A DNA stretch of 64,000 nt from Orobanche coerulescens. Taxonomy: Eukaryota; Streptophyta; Magnoliopsida; Lamiales; Orobanchaceae. The stretch spans positions 123,995,501-124,059,500 of the forward strand of contig CM065804.1 in NCBI GenBank assembly GCA_033398695.1, given 5' to 3'. The position numbers and the translations under genes were made by a program. Position 1 is the stretch's first letter; every line of letters starts with the position of its first letter. The notes under the pieces were generated by a model. The model had not been told where the DNA came from. It saw only the letters and a program-made list of their open reading frames with translations, and did no database searches. Positions 33,460 through 43,468 of this stretch are shown here, piece after piece.

Positions 33460-33517
33460 GGTTGAGGGCAAGTGAACTAGGGGTAAAAGAAGATCGAATC
33501 ATCCATTAGATGGGTTG
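33460..33517 (+). mobile_element. Copia element D leader, segment 2
   Basis: 58 bp between elements C and M. It matches the reverse complement of 43,730-43,790 in copia element E. Both ends carry GGTTG: the left copy is C's duplication and the right copy (33,513-33,517) is M's. Confidence 0.85.
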
Positions 33518-33762
33518 TGTAATATCCGGAATTTCCACTACTGTTGTTTAAGATTATTTTATCCGAGTTATGTTGTACAGCGTGGAATCTGTACAGTATG
33601 GGTAAAATAATTAAAGGACCAAGACATCTGTATTGGTATAATTGTCGTACTTGGTCGACAATTGGATGTAAGAAGTATATGTATTCAGTATGCCGTATGT
33701 TCGTATTCTGTATGTTGAGACGATTGGACAAGAATAGCTGAAAATGGCTAAGTGTAAAATTA

Positions 33763-34260
33763 TTAGCGCACGCTAATAATCAGGAGTAGCGCACGCTATC
33801 GTGCAGGTTTAGCGCACGCTACGGATATAAGATAACGCACGCTAATGCAGTCAGATCGGAAGGAATCTGCGTGTGGACCAGGCCACTTTCGGCGCACGTT
33901 ATGATAAGTCAACGAATGTTGTAATGTAGTGTTAGCGCACGCTAATGCATGTTGATTAGCGCACGATAACTGTATATCGGACAAAAAAGAATCTTATCCT
34001 CGTCAGCACTTTCGGCGTGTGGACCAGTCTTCGGAGCATACAGACAAACGAGTTAACTATGAGTAGCGCACGCTAAGGTAAGACACTTGCGTATGCTAAA
34101 TAGAGGCATTTACGTACGCTATTGCATGGGCATTGCGTACGTAAATCACTTCATGCAGTAAGACAGTTGCCTCTGGACTGCGATAGCGCACGCTAACAAA
34201 GGTCAGTTAGCGCACGCTAAGGCCGTAGCGCACGTTAAACATAAGGTTTAGCGCACGCTA
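33763..34260 (+). repeat. U3 palindrome array, TAGCGCACGCTA type (M)
   Basis: A quartet at 33,763, 33,787, 33,810, 33,833; a looser group at about 33,890, 33,932, 33,957; a quartet at 34,063, 34,086, 34,109, 34,133; and a quartet at 34,184, 34,208, 34,226, 34,249. Gaps carry GTGGACCAG and CTCTGGACTG. Several members of the third group read TTGCGTATGCTA or TTGCGTACG, intermediate between the TAGCG and TTACGTACGTAA words. Confidence 0.88.
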
Positions 34261-34271
34261 GTAATGTATTC

Positions 34272-34279
34272 TATATAAA
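34272..34279 (+). promoter_or_regulatory. TATA box of LTR M
   Basis: TATATAAA, 11 nt after the last palindrome and 23 nt after its start. Confidence 0.78.
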
Positions 34280-34941
34280 GGACAAACGGGTATTATGAAG
34301 CATTTCGTCCATTCTTTCACCTTCAGACGATAGAGAGAGGTCTTAGAGAAAAGTTGAGGTCCCAAACACTTGAGTTGATCATTCCTAACAACATTTGAAA
34401 CTTGGAAGTGATTGAAAACGGATTCAACCTTGGGATTCAATCCATTCCTTCAAAGAGGTAATTACTCTTCATCTTTGGATTTCGTTTTGGATTGAATGTT
34501 GATGTTCTTTTGTTGATGATTATTACATAAACAAGTTGATAAGCATGATTATGAGATAGATTACCAGATTATGATGATGTTATTGTTGACATGAAGATAT
34601 TGATATGATTCTTGTGGTTTGAATAGTGTTGTTCGTTTTCTTGAGATAAGTGGATTAATCCTTCTCCTAAGTTTCGGATATTGATGTTATTGTCGATGAT
34701 TTCTCCCTGTAATAATAGATTATGAAAGTGTTGTTACGTTCTTAATGTTTCATGATGTTGATATTGAGGAAGATGATATATGGATATAGAACTTGGATTA
34801 TAAGTTGGATGATTGTTTATATGTTAAAGGATATCGGATTTCGTTGTTTTGATAGCTTTGAACATGATTCAGAATCACTTGGTGTTCTTGAAATCGCCAT
34901 AAGTTGATCGGTATATGAAAAACATGCATCTCAGACAAGAT

Positions 34942-35020
34942 TAGCGCACGCTACGCCATCGCCAGCGCGCTAACGGGAGCAACTTAGCGCACGCTACGTT
35001 AGGTGATTAACGTGCGCTAA
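34942..35020 (+). repeat. Second, downstream palindrome cluster in M
   Basis: Four members within 80 bp (TAGCGCACGCTA, a CAGCGCGCTA variant, TAGCGCACGCTA, TAACGTGCGCTA), about 670 bp downstream of TATA. No other LTR here has a group in the transcribed R-U5 part. Confidence 0.8.
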
Positions 35021-35786
35021 GAAGGTAGAAAGTGCAGTATTTTCATGTTGTGGTTGTAAATTCGTGCTGGTTTGAGTAGGATTGATCCGACTAGTGTTTA
35101 ATCGAGATATTGTCGAGCCGTTGGGTTTGTAAATTGGTTTTATCGATTGTTAATTATTGTCGAACTTGTTGTCTATCGATTCATCGTAATAGGTTGAGAA
35201 TATTGATCGGTGATTACAACCGTGTTGCGGTCAAGATCGAGAATGTTCGTTGATTGCTTTGGTCGACCGAGGAACTTGTAGATGACGGCAATGGATTTGG
35301 TAATGACTTCCTCGTCATTGTATCAGATCAAGTAAGTTATTACTTACTCAGTTTATAGTATTTAATGAATGGTTTCCGTTTCATTCGTTTATAATTCGTA
35401 TAACAATGTTTATAATCGTAATCACAGGAGACTTGAGATTATAAATCATATTCGAGTTTTGGGAATCTAAATCATAATGTATATGATTTGCTTTTGTTAT
35501 TGGTATACTTGTATATCGAGGATATATCGTGATAAAAACGGAGATATGAATTATCTGCAATCCGTGATACTTTGGACCGTCGAGTATTGAGAATAATGGT
35601 TGGTGGTGGTATAGGCATTGAGATCATTCTTGAAGGACTCGGGGCAAGTACTCTAATCATTTTTATCATTTGAGTTGATCATGTTGTGATACATTCGTGT
35701 ATCGTTGTTGTCATGCATTTGTGCATTGTTGTTGTCATGTATTGTGCACTGTTGTTTTGTGCAGTTGTGCATTGTTGTCATATGTC

Positions 35787-35932
35787 CACCATGCGTTGGT
35801 CCGACGGGATCATCATGGGAATCTATAGCTGTGTGCGCTGGATCGCTGGACAGGTAATGCCACCATGCGTTGGTCCGATGGGATCATCATGGGAATCTAT
35901 AGCTGTGTGCGCTGGATCGTTGGATTACCATA
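35787..35932 (+). repeat. U5-region tandem repeat in M (two units)
   Basis: Two copies start at 35,787 and 35,871. They share CACCATGCGTTGGTCCGA, GGGATCATCATGGGAATC and CTGTGTGCGCTGGATCG. Confidence 0.8.
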
Positions 35933-37463
35933 TGTTGTTGTTATTGTGCATATGTATATTATGGGTGGCCATAAGTATACATTGTCGTTATTGTTGTGAT
36001 CATATTGACGTTGTCATATGAGTATGCATTTGTAGGTCTTGTGTTAGGACCATGTCCGTATGTTGTGTTGATCTGATCTCGGATTAGACTGACGTGATGG
36101 TAATGGTATTTCGTATCTTGAGGTATGTTCCGTATTTCCTTGGTACTTGTCTTTGATGGACAATCGATTATCGTATTGGAATTGTCGATGTTATCCAATG
36201 GATTGAATTGGCCAGAGTTGGTATAATTTCCGTATCGCGAGTTATGATAATGTTTTGAGAACCTTGAGTATTGTTGAGATACCGTACAGATATTTCGGTA
36301 TTATTTTAATGTGTTGTTAAGGATACGAATCGTGGATTCTCGTAAAGTTACGACGGTAAGATTACATTGGTCGTATTCTTACTTACTATTTCCATTGATA
36401 TGTAATTATTGATGAGATGTGATGGTTATCATTGTTGGATATTATGGCTGACCCCGTCGTGGGCTTTCTTTTTAGGTTCTTGGATTATCAAGCTTGTAGC
36501 GGTCGTGGAGATATGAACTTCCCGGAGGATACTGGCAAGGGCATGTATTTGTGTTTTGAGTTTCTGATCAGTTGTTTTATTCCGCTGCTAGAGTATTTTA
36601 ATTGTTTGTCTTTATCCGCTACGTGAGTATTTTTAAATGACCTTTTTGGTATCTGGTAACTTAGGTTACTTTGGCAATCATTTTCTAAATCTATTCTGTC
36701 GGTACGTGTAAGCGATAGCTTAACGTATGTGTTTTTAAACTGTTGAGTTTTGGCATTTTGGGCCTTGTGGTTTCAAATGAGTTCTTACAACGGTTTGATA
36801 AACGAGTTTTATAAATCTTCGAATGTTCTTAATAGATAATACCGTCGTTAGCCTCTTGGGCGTTTGTAAATGTTTGCGAAAATTTCCTTCTGTAATATCC
36901 GCAATTTTCGATTTTCGGTAAATTTCTTTTTTCGGCCGGAGTTTATTTTCACGACTCGCTCATGACCGTTTCGTCATTCTGAGAATGATTAATTCTACAC
37001 TTTTTGTCATCCGAGTTCGTTTCGGTGTTGTTTTGTTGAGTTCCGTGCTTTTTAGCGACTTTTCCGCACTTGAGTTCGATTCTTGCGAATCTCGTCCAAA
37101 TCACGCTTTGAGTTTCCCGCAAGTCCGTTTAACTTTGTTAGACGTGTTGTGAACTTCGGTTTGGTTATTCGATCACGTATCGTGATTTCCGGGCATTTTG
37201 GGCCATTTTGTAATTTCTTGAAAGTTACGGGTATCCGTATCTATAATTGTTATCTCGACCCGTTTCTTGGTTGCGTATGATTAATTATGGTATTACGTTT
37301 TCATTTCGAGTCATTGATGTCGTCCGCGAACTTTTCGTCGTGTCCGTTCCGTGCGTTTTCGGAAATCGAGGCGTCGGGTCGTGGCGGCCGAAAGTACCGG
37401 TCGGACCGGTGCGGCATCGCCGGAAGTCTTGGGCACCGCCGAGCAGTGCACGGCAGAACCGGC

Positions 37464-37876
37464 GTAGCGCACGCTATGGCCGGACGCTGCCGCGCTTAGC
37501 TCAGCAAATGTAGCGCACGCTGCCGAGCCGCCGGCCAGACGCTATCGGGCCCGGGCAGAGGGATTACAAGTTATGGACTCGGCCAGATCGGCAGTAGCGC
37601 ACGCCATCGCCGGTCGTGGCGCACGCTAATCGGGCAGGGTAGCGACGCCGGCCGCCGACTAGCGACGCACGGATGAGTTTGTTAGTCCAAAGGGCTATCG
37701 ATGTGTCGGCTAGCGCGTGCAGGCTTCCGGCCGTAGCGCACGCTAGCGGGAGTCGGGCGGTCAAGTCATGGTCGGCAGAATTATCGGTGGTTCCGGGTCA
37801 TGCGGGCCATGGCCGAGAGTGCTCGGCCGATACTGGCCGATAGCGCACGCTAGGACGGGAAGTCTAGCGCACGCTA
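37464..37876 (+). repeat. U3 palindrome array, TAGCGCACGCTA type (P)
   Basis: Members at 37,464, 37,511; a quartet 37,594, 37,617, 37,640, 37,660; a pair 37,711, 37,733; and a final pair 37,841, 37,865. The surroundings are GC-rich. The final pair and TATA keep the 24-bp step. Confidence 0.87.
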
Positions 37877-37888
37877 GTTCCGGCCCAG

Positions 37889-37896
37889 TATATAAA
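37889..37896 (+). promoter_or_regulatory. TATA box of LTR P
   Basis: TATATAAA, 12 nt after the last palindrome. Confidence 0.78.
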
Positions 37897-38265
37897 TGAC
37901 AGACCAGCGACTTTTTCAGTCATTTTTCATTTCATTTCCCTTCGGTCCGAGGCTGGGGTTTTGGAGGCGACGAAACCATGTTGTTGGACAACAAATCCAT
38001 GAAGTTTCTGAATTTATATCTGTAATATCCGCATTTTTCTCCCCCTTGTATTTTTCTTTTTCGGCGTATTTCCCGATAGTAGTGACCCTCGTGTATCTTT
38101 CAGTGTATCTTTTCTATTATCTATGGATTTTATCCCCGTTATTGTTGTGCGGAACCGCCGTTTCGGGGTTGCCGTGGATCCATTCTATGTTATGATGCCC
38201 GTTGAGATGTTCCGTTGGATGTTTCGTCCACCTTCCGGTGTTTTGAACCGTTCATATTTCATACC

Positions 38266-38794
38266 TAGCGCACGCTATTTTTCTGCATAGCGCACGCTAG
38301 GGGCCCCTTAGTAGCGAACGCTACATTGGTTTCGTAGCGCGCGCTAGCGAGTAGCCCTGGGAGTGGCAGTGCTGTTTTCCAGCCTTCTGGACTAGCGTAT
38401 TAGCGTACGCTACGTATACTAGCGCACGCTAATGTCGAGAGGCTAGCGCACGCTGATGATGCCCGGTAGCGTGCGCTAGCGTGAGTGTCCAGTACTGGAC
38501 AGTTTACTACTGAACCCGGTCAGGTGCCAGTTAGCGCACGCTACGCTTGTATGGTAGCGCACGCTAACGGATCAGGTGGGTTCTGGACAGTTTGTCACTG
38601 GACTCGACTGATGTCCAGGTAGCGCACGCTATTGGTCGATAGCGCGCGCTACCGAGAGGTTATTAGCGCACGCTACGTTTCGAGTAGCGCACGCTAACGG
38701 CCAAAAATCTGGCTACTGGACTGGGACGCTAACGGTAGGGATTGGAATTTTATCCCGTTAGCGCACGCTAACCTTGAGGTTTTAGCGTGCGCTA
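38266..38794 (+). repeat. U3 palindrome array, TAGCGCACGCTA type (F1)
   Basis: Starts: 38,266, 38,288, 38,312, 38,335; 38,401, 38,420, 38,444, 38,467; 38,532, 38,555; 38,620, 38,640, 38,663, 38,685; 38,759, 38,783. Inner steps are 19-24 bp; gaps are 65-74 bp. Gaps hold CTGGAC or GTCCAG. One gap holds the perfect 16-bp palindrome TGTCCAGTACTGGACA at 38,486-38,501. Confidence 0.92.
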
Positions 38795-38806
38795 ACACTC
38801 CCTGGC

Positions 38807-38814
38807 TATATAAA
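38807..38814 (+). promoter_or_regulatory. TATA box of LTR F1
   Basis: TATATAAA, 12 nt after the last palindrome and 24 nt after its start. Confidence 0.8.
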
Positions 38815-39497
38815 CCAGGGAGTTGACCGAGATAATCATAATTCCTCATTTCTTCCTCTCTCCGCGGCGAAGGCGATTCCAAGGCGATTTTCTTGGCGAT
38901 TTCTTCCTCCAATCATCTCATCCAACATCTTTCTTGAGTTCTTGGAGTATTATAACAACATCAACACGAATCTTTCATCCTAATCCAAGGTAAATCTCTT
39001 AGAACCCTACTTTTCGATAAATTGGGGGTTTTGGGATTTTCTTCCGATCCGTTCCGTTTTGTTGATGGATTCATGATGAATATGATTAATCTTGTTGGTA
39101 TTCTTAGTTTCCCTACGGATTCATGGTATATTTCGTGATTTTTACGGAATCGAGAGGGTTTGGTTGTGGTCCGCCCTCGTTGTTGTTTATATACGAATAT
39201 ACATGAATCGTAGGCGGGTTTTCGGGTGTATTCCAATTCCGTATTCATTTAGAAATGGTTGTGATTGTATTCTTCGAATCGTTAGGTTCGGTTTCATTGG
39301 TTCCTAGCGTTCGTCGGTGACTTTCCTTTCCGTTCTTCGCATCGTCAATAATTCAAGGCAAGTATTTTTGGAAACCTTTATGCTTAACGTGGAATGGTAA
39401 TGTATTTTGTGTGTGATTTGCTCACCTCGTGTTGGTCCGACGGGATCAAGGAGGGAATCCAAAGGTTTTCGTCCCGGATTCATGAGTTTGTTTAGCT

Positions 39498-39660
39498 AGC
39501 CAGTGCGGGAGGGTCCTTAGAGGCCTCGTGCGGGAATCTATGATATTACTCTGTTCCCAAGGCGATGCATGTGCGTGTTTTGTTTTATAATATAGCCAGC
39601 GCGGGAGGGTCCTTAGAGGCCTCGTGCGGGAATCTATGATATTACTCTGTTCCCAAGGCA
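39498..39660 (+). repeat. U5-region tandem repeat in F1 (two units)
   Basis: Units at 39,498-39,563 and 39,594-39,659 share GCGGGAGGGTCCTTAGAGGC, CTCGTGCGGGAATC and CTGTTCCCAAGGC. The palindrome GAGGCCTC is present in both. Confidence 0.85.
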
Positions 39661-40226
39661 AATTGTTTGACTGTTTGTTTCCGGAAAAGACATGTCTAGT
39701 TTTGGTTTTTGAAATGATATCGGTGCATGTACTATGAAATGTGTAAGCGATTGGTTTGCCTTGATTACTTGTACTAGCGTAATTGCTAACCCCTTTGGGG
39801 ACCCGTTTCGGAGAAATTCTTGTTATGGATTTCAGGTTATGGTTATCCGGACGAGCGAGCACCGGGACAGTACGAGGATGTCGGCCAGGGTCGTTGACAT
39901 GTGCAATTGGGTTGTCTTATTTCCTTTGTCTAATTCGATATGGTTGTTTCTTATATTTCTAAACTTATAGATTGTACTCGCGAGTACTTAGGCTTTTCCT
40001 TTCTGGTTGTGTTTGGACTTCGTTGGAGTTACTATATTTGTCGGTTGATGTTTATTATGCCGGTTGTACCGGACGTGTTGTTTTATGTTCTTGTTGTTAA
40101 TAATTGTTTCCTTGCTAATCGAGACGGTTAGTCGAGAGGTGTTCTCTTGTGTTAGCCTGGTGGATCCCATGTAGGGGTCCACGGCGCTGTAATACACCTC
40201 GAATATCTTGGGGGTGTTACACAAAA

Positions 40227-40238
40227 TGGTATCAGAGC
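40227..40238 (+). promoter_or_regulatory. PBS of element F1
   Basis: TGGTATCAGAGC, five bases after the LTR. The leader to 40,494 has no further feature. Confidence 0.88.
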
Positions 40239-40494
40239 TCTAGGTTTATGGATACCTAGGCTTGTCGGTTATTTGGGTCTAGTCGTGTTTTGTCTTGTAC
40301 ATTGTCACACCGCTGCCGGCATCTCAGTACTTCCAGTGCTCGTAAGTTTCCTTACCCGATTGTTTACTTTCTCATACTGTATTCCGTTTCTTGAACTGTG
40401 GTTATTCTCCCTCTTCTGCTTATCATCGTAGTTGCTTTTTTTTTTCCTTCCTTACTCATCCTCGACATGCTCCTGTCATCTTTTAACACCAGTA

Positions 40495-40526
40495 TGGATG
40501 CCGGAGGAAACCGTGGTCGTGGATTT
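40495..40526 (+). pseudogene. F1 gag, first ~10 codons
   Basis: ATG followed by MDAGGNRGRG, an RG-rich gag N-terminus like those of B and C. It is cut at about 40,526 by a copia fragment. Nothing else of F1's internal region remains. Confidence 0.75.
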
Positions 40527-40623
40527 AAGATGGATGATTCTAAAAGAGGGTTCCTACCGATGCGACATGGAATAAAACTCACCTTGAAGATGTGTCCTCA
40601 AAGTGAGGAACAACGAAAGGAAA
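40527..40623 (+). pseudogene. Copia RT/RNase H fragment, plus orientation, at an inversion junction
   Basis: Encodes KMDDSKRGFLPMRHGI and CPQSEE, matching 51,746-51,836 of element D. From 40,624 the same family continues on the opposite strand (DFVQN, matching D at about 51,480). The two arms are therefore joined head to head, and the roughly 260-bp stretch between them in D is absent. Confidence 0.85.
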
Positions 40624-41330
40624 TTTTGCACGAAGTCAAACTCTTTGACTGCCTCGTCAAAACGAAGATTCCAACTACGCGACGCTTGCTTCAGTCCATA
40701 AATGGAACGCTGAAGCTTGCACACTTTTTGAATATCGACTTCGGATACAAAGCCTTTAGGCTGCTCCATATAGATTTCCTCCTCGAGGAATCCATTAAGG
40801 AAAGCCGTCTTTACGTCCATTTGCCATATCTCATAATCATGGTAGGCAGCTATAGCAAGCATCATGCGAATAGACTTGATCATGGCTACGGGCGAGAAGG
40901 TATCGTGGTAATCGATCCCTTCCTTCTGGGTATAACCCTTTGCCACTAGCCTGGCCTTATAGGCGTCAACCTTGCCATCACCATCAGTCTTTCTCTTGTA
41001 GATCCACTTGTTCCCAATAGGCACTATGCCCTTGGGGCGGTCTACTAGAGTCCAGACCTGATTGACATGCATCGAGTCTATCTCAGCTTCCATAGCTTCA
41101 CGCCATTTCGCGGAGTCTACATCCACCATCGCTTGGTCATAGGTCGTCGGGTCGGTCTCTTGGCTATCACTTGGAACCTCATGGAGACCCAGCTCCTCCA
41201 AGTGCACAAGCCCATACCTCTCAGGTAAATGAGACACCCTACTAGACCTACGAGGTGGTTGTACTTGTGTTTCAGAAAGTTCGGTTCCAGCTTTCAGACA
41301 GTGTCTCTCGAGGAGTTTCATTGTATTCTT
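40624..41330 (-). pseudogene. E copia reverse transcriptase, N-terminal two thirds
   Basis: Open from 41,321. Reads WREAMEAEIDSM, WTLVDRPKG, KWIYKRKTDGDGKVDAYKAR, FSPVAMIKSIRMMLAIAAYH, DVKTAFLNGFLEEEIYMEQP and YGLKQASRSWN, all standard Ty1/copia RT blocks. The catalytic YVDD segment lies beyond the inversion break and is absent. Element D has the reverse defect: it lacks this N-terminal part and keeps YVDD. Confidence 0.9.
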
Positions 41331-41344
41331 CTAAAGAAATACTT

Positions 41345-42314
41345 CTACCCGCTCCGCCTTCCGAATGAACTCATCTTCCAGAAGTGTGCTTGTAAAGCAA
41401 CAATGATCCTTCGATCTTCGGGCATGTAGAATAGATATCCCATCGTCCTGCACGGGAATCCAATGAAACGTCCCTTCGCAGACCTAGCTTCCAACTTTTC
41501 CACCTTAGTCTTCTTGACATAGGCGGGACATCCCCAAATCCTAATATGATTAAGACTTGGTTTCCTTCCCTCCCACATCTCATGTGGAGTTTTAGGAACA
41601 GATTTGGAAGGACATCTGTTCAAGATATACGCGGCAGTCAGGAGTGCATACCCCCACAGGTAAATCGGCAAGTCAGTATAGCCCAGCATGGAACGGACCA
41701 TGTTCAACAGGGTCCGGTTCCTTCTTTCTGACACACCATTTAATTGAGGGGTACCTGGAGGTGTTAGTTGTGAAACTATTCCATGTTCCTTAAGGAACTC
41801 GTCAAACTCCGTACTCATATACTCGCCACCTCGGTCCGACCGAAGTGCTTTGATATGATTACCAGTTTGTTTCTCGACTACGGCCTTGAATTCCTGGAAT
41901 TTCTCAAAAGCCTCGGATTTATGTTTCATTAGGTATACATAACCATACCTAGTATGATCATCTGTAAACGTAATGAAATATTGATATCCGTCACGTGCTG
42001 CTTCCAAAGCACCACAAACGCGGTATGGATTAATCCCGTTTATCGCGGCTCTTTCAAAAGTCCCTGTGAAGGGGACTTAGTCATTTTGCCTTTAAGGCAA
42101 GATTCACAAGTAGGAAAGGGATCCGATCCCAATGGACCCATAAGTCCATCTTTTCCATCTTGTAAACCTTGGTCCGACCAACATGACCAAGTCTAAGATG
42201 CCATTTTAAAACTTGATTGGTTTCATCCCTACCACGTTTTCTAGTCATAGTATTCACAACTACTTTGTTGAGATTTAGATGATACAATCCATTCAACAAT
42301 GTAGTAGTACCCAC
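41345..42314 (-). pseudogene. E copia integrase
   Basis: Two frames: 42,314-42,081 (WHLRLGHVGRTKVYKM, pre-integrase zinc region) and 42,007-41,345 (YFITFTDDHTRYGYVYLMKH, RSDRGGEYMSTEFDEFLKEH, PGTPQLNGVSERRNRTLL). These give the second Asp and the Glu region of the core. The frame breaks near 42,050, where the HTDVCG block should lie. The C-terminus ends near PEDRRIIVAL, shortly before RT. Confidence 0.87.
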
Positions 42315-42324
42315 TAGTTTATTT

Positions 42325-43468
42325 CTAAAATAAATTTTGCAGAACCATCACCAATGAAAAATGAAAAGCCTTTTCGGTCCATGACCTAATGGATACAATG
42401 TTTTTGTGCCCCTTGGGCAAAACAAGTACATCTTCTAAAGTCAAAACAAAGCCGGATTCTAAACCCAAAAGAAGTGATCCTATGTCGGTCGCCTCGACAC
42501 TATGCCCGCTCCGACCGTGATCATAACTTCTCCACTCCAAGCTTCCTACTTTGTTCCGCATCCCGATTCACGGTACAAATATGAGAACTAGCACCAAAAT
42601 CCAGATCCAGAAGTAGAAAATACAAGAGCGTAACAATTTGTTTCCAAAACTAAAAGTTACAGACCAAGTGCCATGAAGAATCGGACAGTCTCTAGCCCAA
42701 AGGGCCCACTCACCGCACTTGAGACAAGTATCCTTTTTCTTCTTGTTCTTCGAACCATTGGGGCCTTGCCCTTACCCTTAAGGTCCTTAGCTTGTGGTCC
42801 AGCCGCTTCTTGGTCTTTTTCTTCTTATTCTTAGACCTCCGAGGTCCGTAAGAAATCACAAGAGCAGAATCCTTCATCCGCGGAGTCTTCATCCGAGACC
42901 GAGCGGTCACAAGTTTGTTCATTAGCCCACTAAATTACATGCAATCTCATTGCAGTTGAAGTTCATAACAAACCGTGAGAAGGAATCGGGAGAGACTGTA
43001 GGATAAGGTCGATTGAGAGAAGTATCCATTTTAAAATCAAGAGCCTCCAATCTCTCGATCATGGATATCATTTTGAGGACGTGTTCCCCAACCTTCTCAC
43101 CTTCCTTCATCCTTGCACCGAACAGCTTGCTTGGATATCTCATATCTAGCGATTCTTTGTGCTCACCATAAAGCTCGGTTAAGTGAGATAGAATCGCCTA
43201 GCGAAGTCATTTTCTCATGAGCTCTCAAGCTCATTAGACATGGAAGCCATCATATAAGCACGGACTTTCACGTCATCCTTAACCCACTTTTCGTGGTTTT
43301 CAATCTCTTCCGATTGGCTCGAGTCCGCATAGGAGGCGCCTAATGTCCGTCTCCAAGACGTATCCTGCCTCTATACCGAGGACAATCATAAGATTGGAGC
43401 CAATCCACAAAGTTAGGTCCCATTAAGGTGTTCTTTTCGAGTAGAATCATGAGTGGATTCATTGTCAT
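42325..43468 (-). pseudogene. E copia gag and protease
   Basis: The start is the ATG at 43,468; the frame then reads MNPLMILLEKN and GPNFVDWL, matching D's gag. Later pieces are 43,143-42,922 (MKEGEKVGEHVLKMISMIERL) and a lysine-rich stretch at 42,922-42,710. The zinc knuckle near 42,690-42,727 and the protease motif near 42,565-42,615 are damaged: Asp-Phe-Gly stands for Asp-Ser-Gly. Several frameshifts and stops. Confidence 0.82.

Larger units (their letters stand above)
38021..40221 (+). mobile_element. Gypsy LTR F1, inserted in P
   Basis: TGTAATATCC to GGGTGTTACA, 2,201 bp. Left flank ATATC (38,016-38,020); the matching right copy is lost. A PBS follows, so it is a 5' LTR. Its part 39,092-39,370 is about 97% identical to 47,097-47,370 in P's tail, and the two diverge abruptly on the far side. 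Confidence 0.87.

Noticed and set aside
40398..40949. 183-aa plus-strand ORF
   Set aside because: Most of it is a chimera of F1 leader, F1 gag start and the antisense of copia RT. Only the short copia fragment and the gag start are real.
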